Source: Daphnia carinata (taxonomy: Eukaryota > Arthropoda > Branchiopoda > Diplostraca > Daphniidae). From it: a stretch of 64,000 nucleotides of DNA. The notes beneath the pieces are model-generated. The model ran no database searches. It was not told the DNA's origin and saw only the letters and a list, made by a program, of their open reading frames with translations. The translations under genes and the position numbers were made by a program. Location of the stretch: positions 6,988,278-7,052,277 of the forward strand of contig NC_081336.1 of the NCBI RefSeq assembly GCF_022539665.2, written 5' to 3'. Shown one piece after another: positions 51,661 through 64,000 of this stretch; position 1 is the stretch's first letter; every line of letters starts with the position of its first letter.

Positions 51661-54510
51661 CTGCTTCAATCAAAACATTTTTTTTTTTTGTTAGAGAGAT
51701 CTCTCAATTTCACAATTCAATACGGAAGAGTCGTTCAAAATTAATGGACATGAGGGCGGAAATGTTGTACTGAATAAAACCGGAAAAAAGGGCCTATGTA
51801 TCTATTGAATGTCGATCATTGCTTCTTCTCTGTGTATAACTGTGTATAAAATAGATCATGTTCCCCACTTTTGATTCGGTTAGTTGTCCAGTGAGGTCCG
51901 ATATGGCGAAAACGAGAGTACAAAGAAGAAGGACATGATCATCATCATACATAAAGACGAAGCCGTTTGTCTATTTTTGGATGTAGGCTATATGTACGAT
52001 GTTTGTGGACGTCTAATGTCTTTTTTTTTTTTCTCCCTTTTCGAAGGCTGCAGTTCTGGTGTAAACAGCTGTTTGAAACCTTGCGCTTTGGCTGTTCATA
52101 AATCTGTTTATCGTATCTATATGTAATTTATATATAAATATATGTAAACATTCATAACGCCGACCGGTGTATGTATGTCTATGTGTGTGTGTATACCACG
52201 GTATGTTTGTATATACACAAAACAGAGGCGCAAAGTCTACACACATAGCGCAGACACATGAACCGGTGTTTGGAACAAGCGGTTGCTGTGGTTGTCCACG
52301 CTCACCCGCCTTTTTCTTGTGTACATCTACCATATCCCGTATAGAATTTTATTTTATTTTTTTTTTTACATCATTGATGTCGCTATTCGACTTGTTCCCC
52401 CGCTATTGTTAAAACGTTTATTGGCCCATAACAAAAGTACATCGTCTGACCGTTTGACACAAACTGAAATAACTGCAGAGAGTTTTGAACAAAGAAAAGA
52501 CGATTGATGACATTCGATGCGGCTCGGAAGGAAATAGCGCATTTATTAATAGAAAATTCGAAAATTTGTTATGCGGGGCCGATGTGCATTTGAAAACTGT
52601 CCGCGTGTTTTCGCCCTGTTTGTGCGGGGGGGAGAAGAAGGAGAAGCATCCAGCGGCACTTTTCCGCATGACCAGCCAATCATAACAAACGTTTTCTGAT
52701 GTCAAAGATTGTCTTTCTTTTTTCTTTCTGAGAACGCATCGTCGGCGTTCCTCCTCCGCCCTCTTCAAGAAAAATAGAGCAGCTCGTTGAAGACATTTAA
52801 GACCATCGTCGATGGTGCTGGCATTACTACATCTATTTCTATATTTAGTTGGGAGGGTAAAACGAGCCGTATACACACACACACACTCCTACGCGTATTG
52901 CTGGAGAATGTTTTTCGCCAGTTGCTTCCTTGTCAACTGTCTTCTCATTTTCTTTTCTAGAGGGTTCAACCGATCTGATACTATACGTCACTGTCAAATC
53001 CTTTTTGATTGCGATAGGACGAAAGGAAATCATTCATTCGTTTGGCCCGTTTATCCGTTTGACAGACGTATCGCAAATAGCATCGCCATTCCCCAAATAA
53101 AAAATGATATAAAAAAAAATCCCCTAGAAAATGGATTGAGAAGCCAACATATTTTAGGATGTGTGCTCGAACAGATCGTCGGTCCCGATTTTGAAACAGC
53201 TGAAACGTTGTATGTTTACGTTCGGTTATAATAGCCTATTTTGCATGAGGACTGTTCAACTCGTATAAGCGTCAGCAGCTCTTTTTTAGTAGACGGGGGT
53301 GTTAGGCCTACGCAGTGAGCCGTGTGTCAGTAAATAAGCATAATTACATGACGCCCGATAAGATAGAAGCGACCTAACGTCGGGAGCGAGGGGGACCACA
53401 GGAGCGTGTGTGGCATATGGTTCAAACTCAAATGGCCCTTTTCATTCTCACTTGAGTATTTTTCTTTTCTAGAAAATAAATGCCCTCGTCTGCTTCGTCA
53501 TCGTAAAAGAGGTTTCGATTGCCTTCTCGAGATATGCAAATGGCCAGTCATATGCCTACCCCTTTGCCGTTATAACAACAAGCTATTTGTCTGTATGTCT
53601 CGAATAGATGAATTATTTAGGATGTGCGTTCGTTACGCTTGTGCCTACACATATACAGAAAAAAACAAGAGACTTTTGTTTTTGTGCAGTGGAAAAAAAG
53701 ATCCATAAAAAAAAAAAAAATGCTGGAAATGTTTGAAGGGACTAACAGCAGCGGCGCGTGACACGTCGATAATGATGAACTGATTAGCAGCCCTGTGCTT
53801 TTAGCAAAACACAGAGGGGCGGCTTTGCACTCCTTCCGTTAAGAATGATGGAGTGCTGTCGGAGAAAAGGCCAATTGGCCGTTGAAAAAAAAGCTCAACT
53901 TTTTTTTTTTTCTTGTTGACCAGCGCATAAGTGAGCGTCGCAATGAGTTGATGAATCGACTCGTCTGTCTTTTGCGCCTGTCTTTTATTTGTTTTTCTAG
54001 AAATAGTTTTTTTTTTTTTTGCTCTTTTTTTTTTTTTTTTTTTTGAAATGATCGAAACAGAAAGAATAATGGAGGCAAAACATGGGCCTGCTGCTCATTT
54101 GCTAAGCCGTAACGAGCTATGTGTGCTGTGTGTCTACGTAATAGTTGAGGCAAAAGGAAGAAATGCGTCCAGCTTTTGCGTCTCTTTCAGTCACTTTCTG
54201 AAGGGGGCAGTTGTGCCTCATATCTTTGGCTGCGGCTGCTCTCTATCTACTCGTGCACTAATAATCCTAATGATCTTCTCGACAGCTGGAACCATCGCTT
54301 TTGAGAACGATGTGCAAGACACACATCGCAAGAGAAAGCGACAAAACAAAACAAAACGAACGCTATTCGACCCCAATTTTTGGTATTTTAATCGAAAACC
54401 ACATCATTGAGAGAGGAGCTTATAATTTATTCAGAATCAGCGTTAAATTTAGGTTATATTTGATTGAATTTTGAGTCCAATATGATTGCACGTAAAAAAA
54501 TCGGGTTTCA

Positions 54511-54539
54511 AAAATAAGCCCGACGAAAATAAGCCCGAC
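54511..54539. repeat. 14-bp tandem direct repeat
   Basis: AAAATAAGCCCGAC occurs at 54511-54524 and again at 54526-54539. A nearby TCGGGTTT is a partial inverted copy. Confidence 0.75.
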
Positions 54540-57096
54540 TTTCCTTTAATTTTTTTTTTGTTCCTTCAAAATCTTATTTTTTAGCTATAAATATATATTA
54601 TTTAAATAGGAAATGAAACGAGGATTCTGAAAATGAATTTTATTTTATCATACGACTTGCGGTTTTTGAGTTATTCGAATCCAAATTGATTGCAATAAAG
54701 CCAAATTTGATTATCGCCTGTATGCGTTTCACTTTGCAAGTTTTTCATCTGAACTCGTAAGTTTCTAATGATTTCTCTTTTGATGACGAATCGTCAGATA
54801 TATATATATAAAAAAAAAAAAAACTTTCTTGTGCCGGAAATAAGAGAATCCTTATTTTGGCCTTCTCTTTTTTCAGTGAGTGCGCAATAATAAAGATCTA
54901 TCAAGAACCGCTTCCGTTTCATTATTGGCTGTTGGTCCTTTTTTGACTCGTAAGAGGCTATCGAATGACGTGTGCAAAGGACAACAACAGCAACATACAC
55001 ACACAAAAAAAATCCAATCGTCAGAGACGGACGTGGAATTTCCAATTAAGAAAAAGCCCCACGTTCGGATGGCCTGGCATATGAAAAGCTTTTGTCTTCC
55101 ATCCTACTCGATTGAGAAGAGGGGGGTGGCACGTTGGAACGACGTGTATTTCGAGATGAACTCTTTGACCGGTCATATAGTATGTCACCTTGTTATTGGA
55201 CAAACTGACACAATATTCGTCCGGAAAAAAAAAAAAAAAAATTAGACAACTAACCTCCCTAGCGGGCAAGGATTTTCGTTAGACTGGGCGCACACATATG
55301 TGAAGAGGGTTCGTTGTAGCCAAAAAGGGGTGTCATCTGAAAAAAGATCGGGAATACACTAATCCTTTTTAGCCTTTTGTTGGTGGCTTGCTGCGCTTGA
55401 TGGAACTCTCTCTCTTGATATCTGTCTGTCTCTTTTTACCACTTTTGGCTATCTGCGGCCCAATGGACGATCCCCCTCTCGTCCAGCTGAAACCCCCTTC
55501 ACGTTGCTTTATATGTGTTCGCCTCGCTATACGGATGCGCATCCATTTTAAATGGATAGAAACGAAAATGACGATGAGCCATCTGTGAATCCTCATGTCG
55601 TTTTCACCACACCCTCTCGTTCAACCCCTCACTCGGAGACTTTTAACCTAACCTCCCATAGTTCGGCACAGACACATTCAGCTGCCCAGTTAGAAAAGAA
55701 TCCGGCGTCTGTTACAATAACCAAACGAAGAGCATTTTCCGATCCGGTTTGTTCTGCTAGACGTGTTTGTATTACACATACACATAGAAAAAAGAAAAAA
55801 TTCTATTGACAATAACTCAACCAATGACATACCAATTTTCTGTGTCTATCTCTTATGTGCGCCCTGTTATTGTGTTTTGTTGTTGTGTCACCACCCCCCC
55901 TTCAAAAATCACAAGGGTTCCGATCGATTATCAATACTCTTCCATACAATACAAACTAGTAGTGCTATTATTACATCAAAAAAAGCTCTATGGAAAAGGA
56001 AAGAGATAGCGAATCGATGACAATCTCTTCGTAGGCCCCTCATCGAATATTAAGTAACACATTTTTTTCTTTTCGAAATGATGAACGAAAATTCGTAAGA
56101 AAAAAGAAAAGGACGAGTTTTATATGGACACGTAACTCTTCGGTTAGTTTTATAGCGTGGCTGAGAGAGGCTGCCAGACAGAAAGAATTTCAATTAGAAG
56201 GAACGCACACACACGAAAGTTTAGGGTGGCTGGACAAAGTACGGTAATTACTAAGAACACACTAATGTCTATTGTGCGAACGTGATTAATGAAAGACCAG
56301 CTGGACACAAACGCAGCCAAATATAAAATCTTCCCAACTTATTTTATTTTTTCTCTTTATGTATCAAAAAAATAATATCAATACTACACTAAGGTTTTCT
56401 TTTATTTTTTTATTTGAAGGCCCTATATAGATCATTTTTCTTTCGCTTTCGGGTAAGAATAACATCTTCGAGTGAGAGACGGAAGTTCGGGGAGAACACA
56501 CAAAAAAAAAAAAGGGTTGATTGTTCATTTTTGGTCCAGCTGCCAGTCATCCCCTTCTCAATGTGTTTTGTTTTTGTCCCCCATCTAACCTCGTCCAGCT
56601 TCAACTGGCTCGCGCTCTAATTAAACGAAGACCTGACTTCCCTTTTTTTGAACACTCGCCTTCGGCTTTGCTTCTCTCTTTTTTTTTTTTTTAGTCAATG
56701 ACTAAATAAACAATGGCCATTTTCTTTCTATACGATGCATCACACTAAATACAAGGGCTTCTTGATCCTCCCCCCTCTGCCACTGCCGGAATAGGAAGGA
56801 ACACATACAAAAAAAAAAAAGTCCCAACGTATGTCTGTATAAATATAGATGTATAAATACATAAGACGCTGCATCGTTATAGATAGCCAAAAAAGACACA
56901 GCTGATGAGCTGCCATCTCCCCCCTTCTTTCAGGATCAGATTGAGGGACTAGAGAATTAGAGAAACAGATCGACCAAGCTAAAAAACGGAGCTCTTTTTT
57001 GTTAGATATCCACGTCATGGCGTTTTTTATTGATGAGTAAACAACCCACCACGAGTTAGGCCAGGAGAAAAGCGAGAGAGCGTTCGTGAGCCTTAA

Positions 57097-57118
57097 CGAG
57101 GCCTAATGACAGGCCTCG
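57097..57118. repeat. 8-bp GC-rich perfect hairpin
   Basis: CGAGGCCT (57097-57104), loop AATGAC, AGGCCTCG (57111-57118). It is an unusually GC-rich stem in an AT-rich setting. Confidence 0.65.
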
Positions 57119-58810
57119 CTGGGGAAAAAGAAAGGGGGGAATGCTAAAGGGCGTCAATGATCCTCTGATTTAACGTAAGAAACTTATACGTATATGCATT
57201 CGCTGATGACGTTTACACACGACCCCGAAATGCGTCCCGGTCCAGAGTTTCTATAAGGGCATTTTCTGAGTTGACCATTTGATTTGCCAGGCCCGGTTCG
57301 ATTCAATCAACAAAAAGAAACGATTGACAGCCGTTGGGAAATTCAAGTTAGGCACGTAACAAGATACGCCCCATTTGAAAACTGCCCAAACCAAAAGGAT
57401 CGAAATAAATAGCGGAAAAATGAAACATCATTTTTGTTGGTTCCTGTTCAACGAAGAAACGCTTGTTTGCGTGGACTGCCGATAGACTTGTGTGTATACG
57501 GCTGAATGCGGGTCGCGTGCGTAATACATTGCGTCTGGATTGCGTGTTGGCAAACCATTTCCAGAAACGACGTATGTGTCCGTTCTTCTGTTTATACACA
57601 TATACATACTTCCCGAAACTCCCCCCCCACCCCCCATACACATACACTCAACCCACCCTCAAAAAAAATCTGCCTCACATCCTAAAAAATCTCGAAAGCT
57701 GCCGTGGATGGTCAGTCTAGAAAAAGGGAAAATTGCTTTTTAGACGTGAGAGCTTACAGGCCTTGGGACAGTAAACAGGGGAATGTGCATATAACGCGGG
57801 GGGACTCCACGGTGTAGAACTAATATCGATAAATAAATAAATAAATACCGACGAGAAATGAACGAGTGATGGGGGTCACGAGACAGAGAGAGGGACGGGG
57901 GTGGACTAATCAAATTGAGGCAGCGACGCGAGCCACGTCGTCTAACACGAACGCGACCCGGATATATACGGGGGGAAGCTATTGTTCCTGCGGATTCTTG
58001 GACGACTGGTCATCGTCAATGTTGTCGACATTAGCAGAACTGTAGGCCTTTCGTATGGGTGTGCGTATTCGATGAGAAATGTTATCAAAGCCAACGCTTG
58101 CTTTTATCCACCCTCTCTCTCTCTCTCTTTTTTCTGTATGTTATTGTTTGCTATAGGGCACAGCAGCATCTCTGATCGGCTTGCTGATGGCTCTAACCCT
58201 CATTTTCCTATTACATTTTTAACCCCGATGCGCATAGGGAAAGGACAACATTGCGGATGGCTGGACACATTTTTACAACGTGCTTCTACCCCTTTTTTTT
58301 TTCTAGGCCATAAATGCATCCGCATCTGTGAGATTTGTAACATCCAATATGCCTCCCCTATCTAAAAATACGGTTGCACCCGATTGAGCTAGCTCCAACA
58401 ACACGGGCGAAAAACTAAAAGGAATATAACAACAGAAGAAAAACCTCCGGAATTCGGAATGTCTTTTATTATACAGTCCCTCTCTTCCGGCCAAGACGCA
58501 AAAAAAAAAAAAAGAAAAAAGAAAAATCCCATGAAAATCCTACTGTTCTCTTTGAGCGTATAGAGACACAGCGGTGGGGTCATATCGGCTCAAACAATTT
58601 CAATCTCTGGGTATATAAATTGCAGCCTTGTAACCGATGTCTTTTCTTTCTCTCTCTATCTCTAAAGGTACTTTGGTTATTCATAAACATATAGTCTCTT
58701 ATGTCTGTATAAGGTCAATTGAAAAAAAGGGGGGGGGGGATGGACGGCTTAAGTCTATGGCTATACACAGCGGAAGGAATAATAGGAAGAGCTCCCCTGC
58801 TGGTTGGTAT

Positions 58811-58827
58811 ACCTGAACTGTTCAGGT
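58811..58827. repeat. 17-nt palindrome ACCTGAACTGTTCAGGT
   Basis: Perfect 8-nt arms around a single central base. It contains GAAC-N-GTTC, an arrangement typical of a dimeric transcription-factor site. Confidence 0.75.
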
Positions 58828-58862
58828 GTGAAATATGATGGAAAGCAGCTTTTATGGGATCG

Positions 58863-58886
58863 TGTACAAGAAGATCTTCTTGTACA
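58863..58886. repeat. 24-nt perfect palindrome
   Basis: Perfectly self-complementary over 24 nt, centred on AGATCT at about 58874/58875, 36 nt after the ACCTGAAC palindrome. Confidence 0.85.
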
Positions 58887-59855
58887 TTTTTCTAAACCTA
58901 ATTCTCGTATAGGGTGGAGGGAATGGGGGGGGGGGGGGGTACATTAAGAATGCATCAAACATCGCCATCGCATTTTCTTTTAATGCTGCACCACTGGAAA
59001 TGTTTCATTCGCTATGTGTGTGTGCACACAGCACATACAGTAGTTTGCAAGGCAGATTATGATACCTGGAGAAAGAGAAAATTGTGTTCCAGTATTTATC
59101 TACAGCAAAAACTTTGTGCTTCATAACAACAACAAAAAACATCTGTCGTTTCTATTACAAGTTTTCATGACAAACATGGCGAGAGAGTCAAATGAAAACA
59201 GCAGCCGTTTTATAACGAGCCAATAACGACATGCAATTTATAACGACCGACAGTTGAGTTCATCAAAAGACTGGCTCTGTTTGTTTTTGTTTGTTTTTCT
59301 CATTTGCCTCGCGTTGGCATTTGGGTTTCGCCTTCATATTTGAAAATCCCAATTCTCATTGGCTGCAAATGTAAAAGGAAATATCGAATTAGCAGCTAAA
59401 AAAATTTCACATTCGTGTACAATCCCGATATTTTTCAGCAAAAAACATAACAAACAAAAACAAATGACAATAGGTTTGTGGCAAAACGAAAAACCGGTCC
59501 TAAATTGATGGCCACCCTTGTTGTTATTTTTTGTTTTTTTTCCTTTCGTCTATCGATGTCTTTATTCTTTTTGATTTTAAAGCCATCGGGATCGATGCGT
59601 TGCTGAAAATTCCGTCACATTTCGCCCGTGTCCGATACGTAATCAAATATGAATCCGTCAAGTGTCATGTTTGAATTGTATTTTTTTCTTCTTAGAAATC
59701 CTTGTTTAAACCTTTTTTTTTTTTAGAAAAAAAAAAACGGACCAAACGACTTGGGATTATCATCATTTTTCTTCTGTGATACAGTTTTTTGGGTATTGTG
59801 GGAAAACTTGATTGGGAAAGAGGGATGTAATCAGGTTGGATGGCGACGGCTATCG

Positions 59856-59880
59856 TTTTTTTTTTTTTTTTTTTTTTTTT
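59856..59880. repeat. Poly-T run of 25
   Basis: One of the longest homopolymers in the window; without signs of retroposition such as a coding body or target-site duplication next to it. Confidence 0.9.
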
Positions 59881-60673
59881 CCTTCCTTTCGTTTCTTTTT
59901 TTATTATTTGAAATGTGTTGATGGGAACATTTCGTCACCAAATGTCCTCGCTGCCAATCAAAAAAAAAAAAGGGAATTATGTACTCGACGAATAACTGGA
60001 ACGGCAAGTCGAAAAAAACAAACAGACGAACATAATCAACAGCCATCGGGACACAATTTACGACACAGGGGCCATTGTAAAAAGTGGAGACAAATCATAG
60101 ACTCGATATCAATAGGTAAAAACCTGCGCTGCCTCCCCCCCCTGCTTGCATTTTCAAATTTAGCGCGACAGGAAATGCAGGATACCGCAGACTTTATATA
60201 GCACCTATGTCAATCATTTTTTTTCTATTTTATTTTTTTTTTTACCTGCATAATGAAAAGAAAGCTGTCCCTAATAACGACACAAAAGCCACACACGCAT
60301 TTTATTTGATTACATTTATTGTTTTTCTATAGAATAATAAAATTTAAAAAAAATCAAGGATCATAAGATTTGGGTGGTGAAAGGCGGTCCCCAGTTATTT
60401 ATTTGTACACGGGCGACTGATTGTCATAGGAGAGGAAACAGCCTAGTATTTTTTTTTTTTATTTGTAAAATTTACGATATGATTGCAGCGCAATGATGAT
60501 GATGCATCGTCCTCCCCATAAAATAGAAAACCGGGCTAACTAATGAGGTTATGGCTTCCTGTCTGACGATGGCTGCGCCACTGTATCACGTCATAATATG
60601 ATGAGTCCTTTCCCTCTATGCATTATGAGCCGATTGACAATATAGGGCCCTGACTGTTTGTTCAAATCATCGT

Positions 60674-60700
60674 TGTGTGTGTGTGTGTGTGTGTGTGTGT
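60674..60700. repeat. (TG)13 microsatellite
   Basis: Twenty-seven nucleotides of perfect TG repeat. Confidence 0.92.
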
Positions 60701-62452
60701 AACAATATGACGTGCACGCCAACGTGTCGTTCGTCGCCTATAAATCATCAAACATGATCGCCCACGTGCTCATTTCCCCCCTTTTTTTTTAGATTTATAA
60801 CGCGTTTTCCTCTCTCTTTTCAGTGGCGTTTTATTAGCTTAACAAATCATCGAGCAATTCATTAAACACGATTCTCATCAAACGGCATATCGTGCCCCAC
60901 TGCTATGAGTTTGTTCGTTTTAATTCGATGGGCGGCCAATTTTCATGTGCCTTTTTTCTTAAAATGAATTCTGAACATTCCGTGATTTTAAAAAAATCTA
61001 GAAAATAAAATGGCAACAGGAAATACATCGCAAGGCCATTAGCGCATTGATAAGAATAGAAATTTTCAGGCAACAACAAGCCCATAAAAACCGTATTGAT
61101 GATTGACAAACGACCCATTTTGCTGTTTTGCTTATTGATTTTTGTTCGAATTTTCGAATGAAAAGAAAAGCGTTTGCCCTCGTGTGATTTTTAACGCTCC
61201 TGTAAATGCCTTCAGCTGTGAACCTATTCTTCTCTTATACGAGCGTCTTGCGGGGCTCTTCCAGAGCCAAACAAGCGCATTAGCCGCTACATGAATTTTT
61301 GAGTCTTTTGATTTTTTATTTGTACCTTTTTCTTTTTTTTTTTTTTTTTTTTTTTTCCTTGTATACGATCTATGCTTTTTTTTTTCTTATACTTCGACAC
61401 AAACGCGACAAGGCCAACAAGAATTATTAGCCATTGTCGATAGTTTTTGGGCACATACGGACTACAAACGAACGGCTGCCATATCACCCACACACACTTT
61501 CTTTCTTTTCCTTAGCCCCAATTTGAACCTTTCATGAACCCGTGGAGGAGGGGCAAGCAATTAAGCCGGCGCCATAACCGTTAAAGAATCCCCGGTTACT
61601 ATATATGCTATTCTCTCTTGCCCGAAAGATCTTTCATGATGGCATACACTTCCCTCCATCCATTTACTACTACCTCCTCCCTCCCCCCCCCCTCAGCTCT
61701 TCCAACTAACATTTGTATCCTCTCTCTCCTATACGGAGCTGATCAATAAAGGTCTACAAAGTCTATAGTCCAGCAGCCTCACTTCAGAACTATGGAGGCA
61801 CTTGAGACGTTTGTTGGGGCATGTTTCAAAAAATAAAAATACAAATAAAATCCGATGACCTTACTACTCATTTCTGAACCTCCGTGTTATCAATCAAAGC
61901 TCGTCATTTGGTTGTACAAATCTTACCCTGTCCGGATATCCTTTTTTTTTTTTATTAATTCTCTTATATAATTTCTGGCCTTTTATTTCGTGTGTGTGTC
62001 TTTTCATTGTCCTTTGTGATGCGTTCTACGTGTATAGGATATGTACGTCTACAGATGTAGCGAGGTGGATTAAAATTTGATGCGATTGATGGATTGACTG
62101 GGCGACACTCGAACACATCAGGCAACATCGACTCTTAAAAGAAGAGGGGGGGGGGGCAGAAAATGGTGAAGGTAAGAGAAAGAAAGGAAAAAACAAAATC
62201 TAAGGAGACGACATCAGAAGAATAAAAGAAGGAAAAAAAAAGAAGAATAAACGTGTAGGAGCCTGTCTGATTGGTCGATCAATTATATCCTGTATATATA
62301 AATAAGGGCTTGTGACTGAGAGACAGTATAAGCAATGACAGTTGCGCCTCTGGTGGCATGAATCACGTTGACAGGCCACATTCCCCTGTATCACCTTTTA
62401 TATATTTATATAACCCGAAAAAAACAAAAACAAAAAAAGAATAAGAAGCATG

Positions 62453-62476
62453 GTGTGTGTGTGTGTGTGTGTGTGT
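62453..62476. repeat. (GT)12 microsatellite
   Basis: Twenty-four nucleotides of perfect GT repeat. Confidence 0.92.
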
Positions 62477-64000
62477 ACGCGAGATGGCACGCTGGCTCCA
62501 TTATCAAACACGACAAGAGTCTCGCATTCCTCATCTCCTCCGTATACAAGTCCATTAGAAAAGAAGTTGCATCCAGCAAGACAATCAACTTGATCATTCA
62601 GCAGTCTAGTGTTTATGTATATTCCTTTTTGTTTTTTTTACCTACCTACCTCCCGTCTGTTCGTTTGGGGTCGTTCCTCCCGCCCGCCCCCCTCCCCCCT
62701 TCCCAATGTTGATACTGGCCTTGTAAGGTAGCCCCTCGTATCAAAATGTGCTGCCAGCTATACATCCGCGCCTTGATTTATATTCAGATGACGATCCATC
62801 AACGACGACCACTTCTCTTTCTCCTCTTCAAAAAGCTTCAGACCTTTTTTTCTTTCTTTCTTTCTTTCTTTTTTCTCAGCTGGAAAAATAAGTTTCAAGA
62901 CCCAATTTTCCCTGTCCATCGCAGATGAGACTGTGATCCATGCGAGCCACGTCCAACTTCTTTCGTCACATTCATCAATAGGCCTTCGTAACGACATCAA
63001 CGTTTTCTATTTTTTTCTTCGAACGGAGAAGCCTTTTTTTTTTTTCTTTCTTCTTTTATTTATTTAAATCATCAATTTCCCTTTTTTTTTTAAATTTTAT
63101 TTTGAATGATTTGTGTCCGCCTTGCGCGATTTCTTATAACGTACAATGCCAGTCGTCTGTCTCTTTCAAGCGCACACAACAAAATGCGGATGGAGTAAAA
63201 TGAAAATAGAAAACAAAAAGGCCGACAAAAAATATAAAAGAAGCGTGCGGATGCTGTTTTTTTTTTACCTTCCGCCGCAAACAAACAAAAAGCCGAAGGC
63301 GTTTGAAATTGCCGCCGTGTTATCGTAACCTCACAACACCGTGGATTTTAACCCTTCGTTCGTTCATTGCAAAACGCTCTTTTTTTTTTTTATTATTAGT
63401 TTTAACCGTATGCGCTTTTTTGTCGACGACGTTTCTTTGAGTGTTGGGGCGTGGCCCTAATTTTCTTTTTAATGTTTTGTTCCAAAGAAAAAAAAAAAAT
63501 GAGTTCCATCATGGGTCGTTTCCATCCTTGAGAGCCTGTTGTCTTTGACTTGTCTTTTCCCTTTTTGTTTTCATCTTCACATTTTCGGTTCTTTTTTTTT
63601 TTTTTTTTTTGTTAAACAGACCGCAGCGGGACACATCCACGCCACACACGCGCGCTCACGCAGAGACACAAAGCATTTTTTTTTTTTTCAAAGGAGGGGG
63701 AGGGAGGCAAAAGCTAAAAATATCACCGACCAGTCGGTTTTTCGCCCTTTTTCGGTTCATTCTTTTTTGTTGCGCAAAAACGCTCCGAAATCGGAGAAAA
63801 CGACAAACAAAAGAGCGACGCCAACTTTTTTGTTTTTGTTTTGAAACTATCGCAACTGGAGTGCATTTCATAAAATATTGCCGTCTGTAAAAATGAAATG
63901 AGACCGCTGCTGTCAATCGTTCAAAACCAGTTGGGGAGGGTTGATTTGAATACGTCAATTCAATAATTCCAAAAATCGATGGAGAATCAAACCACCCAAA

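Larger units (their letters stand above)
51661..64000. other. Upstream or first-intron region of spalt, no other gene seen
   Basis: The spalt exon starting at 51660 follows a splice acceptor (TTGAAGCAG), so at least part of this 12.3 kb is intron. No exon encoding the family N-terminus was recognised on the minus strand, and no other gene on either strand. The sequence has the same homopolymer- and microsatellite-rich character as the 3' flank, consistent with regulatory DNA. Small perfect inverted repeats are listed separately. Confidence 0.6.

Noticed and set aside
57285-57310. GGTTCGATTC, resembling a tRNA T-loop
   Set aside because: No acceptor stem, D-arm or anticodon arm can be built around it.
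62758-63000. Minus-strand frame starting MMSLRRP as a possible spalt first exon
   Set aside because: It lacks the MSRRKQ motif and C2HC finger, and its middle is a translated TTTC repeat.
26640-64000. CRISPR array or transposon in the repeat-rich right half
   Set aside because: Repeats are mono-, di-, tri- or tetranucleotide tracts or isolated palindromes; there are no spaced identical units, transposase frame or long terminal repeats.

Overview
The window looks like nuclear DNA of an arthropod, most likely a cladoceran crustacean of the Daphnia type. Coding regions are cut by many short introns, mostly 50-150 nt. The histone genes have metazoan replication-type 3' stem-loops. The gene set (trypsin, secreted CAP protein, ZNFX1, spalt) fits an arthropod. 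The genus is an inference from intron size and gene families; no marker in the window proves it.

Region by region: (1) 1.5-4.65 kb holds a core-histone quartet in two divergent pairs: H2A(-)/H2B(+) and H4(-)/H3(+). Each gene ends in a histone stem-loop and most have a TATA box. H1 is absent, and H2A carries an in-frame stop at the conserved Tyr57. (2) 5.7-7.15 kb is a seven-exon secreted trypsin with an intact catalytic triad and Asp189. (3) 7.4-8.0 kb on the minus strand is a weak, unrecognised spliced gene candidate. (4) 8.16-10.74 kb encodes a protein with an N-terminal PH domain and a long charged tail containing a 14-residue tandem repeat. (5) 11.54-19.32 kb on the minus strand is a complete 14-exon ZNFX1 gene: UPF1-like helicase, NFX1-type zinc-finger array and C-terminal RZ finger, about 2,304 residues when the exons are joined in phase. 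(6) 21.6-24.3 kb holds an unrecognised ORF and a small spliced C2H2 zinc-finger gene, which may be one gene. (7) 25.25-26.64 kb is a six-coding-exon secreted CAP/SCP protein with a TATA promoter and a 5'UTR intron.

(8) From about 26.7 kb to the end, the only gene recognised is spalt (sal) on the minus strand (46.27-51.66 kb). It encodes a multi-zinc-finger developmental transcription factor with the typical finger pairs and glutamine-rich region. Its first coding exon is not recognised. It is flanked by about 19 kb (3' side) and 12 kb (5' side) of DNA rich in homopolymer runs, microsatellites and small inverted repeats. This is the expected look of a large regulatory domain around a developmental gene.

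The left half is therefore compact and gene-dense, and the right half is a gene desert around sal. The genes do not form one pathway. Only the four histones are functionally coupled, as S-phase nucleosome components.
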